Positions 6,805-7,729 of a stretch of DNA of 7,729 bases are shown here, one piece after another; the first letter of the stretch is position 1, and every line of letters starts with the position of its first letter. Both the position numbers and the translations under genes were made by a program. Under the pieces are notes generated by a model that was not told the DNA's origin, ran no database searches, and saw only the letters and a list, made by a program, of their open reading frames with translations. Source of the stretch: Candidatus Hydrogenedens terephthalaticus JGI OTU-1 (GTDB lineage Bacteria; Hydrogenedentota; Hydrogenedentia; Hydrogenedentales; Hydrogenedentaceae); assembly GCA_000493945.1 (NCBI GenBank), contig AWNW01000077.1, positions 1 to 7,729 of the forward strand. The letters run 5' to 3'.

Positions 6805-6833
6805 ATATTATCACGATTTAAAAACAACTTCAA
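6805..6833 (-). promoter_or_regulatory. Sigma-70-type promoter of the isomerase gene
   Basis: On the minus strand TTGAAG (6828-6833) and TAATAT (6805-6810) are separated by exactly 17 bases, a close match to the vegetative consensus. Transcription would begin near 6798, about 35 bases before the start codon. So the isomerase can be transcribed without its upstream neighbour. Confidence 0.6.
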
Positions 6834-6842
6834 AAAATTTCA

Positions 6843-7729
6843 TCAGCGTATAGGAACTTCTTTGTTCTTTTTCGAAGATTCATATAGAGCATCAATTATT
6901 TTCTGAATCTGTAATGATTGCTCCGGTTGCACAATAACCGTTTTGTCTTGCTCAATGCACTCTGTAAAATGCCGTATCTCTTTGCGGTGTCCATCCTCTT
7001 GAGATAGCCAATCCCATGTGTAACGCGTGAGTGAGGAATGGTCTGCAGAATAAATACCGGGCGGATGTGTTGTTAACCCTGCTTTATCACCTAATACGGT
7101 TACATTATAAACCTCTTCCGGTATATTTGCCGCCCAGGAAAAACTAATCTGCATGGTTATATCATTTTCGAAACGAACCAATCCCGTTGCATAATCCTCC
7201 ACATCAAACTCCTTGACATTATATGGCACACCCCAATCCGCATTGAATAGGTCGGGACGGTCGCCAAACATACGATAAACCTTTGCAGAAGCAGATATAG
7301 GTTTTGGACACCCCATCAGCCAAAAACACAAGTCCATCATGTGAACACCTATATCTATTAAAGGTCCTCCACGAGATTCTTTGGCGATATGAAATTTACC
7401 CCAACCCGGTATTCCCCGTTTGCGAAGCCATTTTGCCTCTGCGGTATAAACCCTTCCCAATACCCCCTTATCTACCATCTCTTTTAACTTTTCTGCTCCT
7501 GCCTCAAATCGCATGTGTTGAGCCACCATCAATTTTCTTCTGTTCTTCTTTGCAGTCTCTACCATCTTTTTTGCTTCTGCAGTATTCATCGCTATGGGCT
7601 TTTCAACCAATACATGGGCTCCCGCATTAAGAGCGGCTAAAGTCATCGGGGCATGCAGTCGGTTCTGTGTGCAAATATCAATAATGTCAAACCTCTCTTT
7701 CTTTAACATATCCACATAATCGGTAAAAA
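6843..7729 (-). CDS. Gfo/Idh/MocA family oxidoreductase, N-terminus outside window
   Basis: This NAD(P)-dependent oxidoreductase is cut by the right edge of the window. The frame stays open to the last base, reading FTDYVDML before a GTG at 7713-7715 that should not be taken as the start: it lies in the middle of the Rossmann fold, after the glycine-rich nucleotide-binding loop. About 60-70 residues are probably missing. Visible family marks are DIIDICTQNRLHAPMTLAAL, the EKP motif in HVLVEKPIAMN, and the C-terminal-domain motif GGPLIDIGVHMMDLCFW with its conserved Asp and His. Unlike the left-hand relative it keeps EKP; whether it has a signal peptide cannot be seen. It lies 80 bp upstream of the isomerase gene on the same strand, which fits a sugar or inositol-type dehydrogenase working with it, though the isomerase also has its own promoter. 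Family assignment is firm, substrate unknown. Confidence 0.92.
   Translation of the reverse strand, partial: FTDYVDMLKKERFDIIDICTQNRLHAPMTLAALNAGAHVLVEKPIAMNTAEAKKMVETAKKNRRKLMVAQHMRFEAGAEKLKEMVDKGVLGRVYTAEAKWLRKRGIPGWGKFHIAKESRGGPLIDIGVHMMDLCFWLMGCPKPISASAKVYRMFGDRPDLFNADWGVPYNVKEFDVEDYATGLVRFENDITMQISFSWAANIPEEVYNVTVLGDKAGLTTHPPGIYSADHSSLTRYTWDWLSQEDGHRKEIRHFTECIEQDKTVIVQPEQSLQIQKIIDALYESSKKNKEVPIR

Noticed and set aside
7304..7630. 108-residue plus-strand open frame
   Set aside because: It is antisense to the right-hand Gfo/Idh/MocA gene and its Pro/Leu/Ser-rich translation is typical of a shadow frame.
7713..7715. GTG as the start codon of the right-hand oxidoreductase
   Set aside because: The frame continues open to the window edge and the GTG would remove the nucleotide-binding loop; the gene is truncated by the window, not by mutation.

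Overview
The window looks like bacterial chromosome from an AT-rich, probably uncultivated lineage. Four signs point towards a Planctomycetes/PVC-like or Hydrogenedentota-like organism: a Tat-exported Gfo/Idh/MocA oxidoreductase, a second Gfo/Idh/MocA gene beside an L-fucose-isomerase-family gene, an isopropylmalate-dehydrogenase-family protein with an unusual cofactor loop, and an intergenic repeat built on the 'CCACAGAGGACACA' theme. The taxonomic guess is inference from memory of similar gene sets; no ribosomal or single-copy marker is present to settle it.

Layout, left to right. (1) A plus-strand Tat-signal Gfo/Idh/MocA oxidoreductase (52-1416) converges on a minus-strand EamA/DMT transporter (1492-2415), with two tandem hairpins between them. 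(2) The transporter lies 65 bp downstream of a minus-strand leuB-like dehydrogenase (2481-3560), and the two may share a transcript starting near 3630. (3) A 486-bp divergent intergenic region (3561-4046) holds a composite repeat plus the presumed promoters of leuB and of a plus-strand HD-GYP phosphodiesterase gene (4047-5045). (4) HD-GYP converges on a minus-strand L-fucose-isomerase-family gene (5164-6762), with a compound inverted repeat between them. (5) Upstream of that gene, on the same strand, is a second Gfo/Idh/MocA oxidoreductase (6843-7729) cut by the right edge of the window.

How the genes fit together. The right-hand pair (NAD(P)-dependent oxidoreductase plus sugar isomerase) is a plausible carbohydrate catabolism module. 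The isomerase also has a convincing promoter of its own in the 80-bp gap. The left-hand oxidoreductase probably acts outside the cytoplasm. The leuB-like enzyme belongs to branched-chain amino acid synthesis or a related beta-decarboxylation; no leuA, leuC or leuD is visible. HD-GYP would degrade cyclic-di-GMP.

I found no defence system, phage, transposon, CRISPR array, tRNA, rRNA or recognisable riboswitch. I see no evidence of a previously undescribed multi-gene system. The points worth checking are the NADP-type Lys-Tyr pair in the leuB-like enzyme, the intergenic repeats, and the promoter/operator arrangement upstream of the isomerase.
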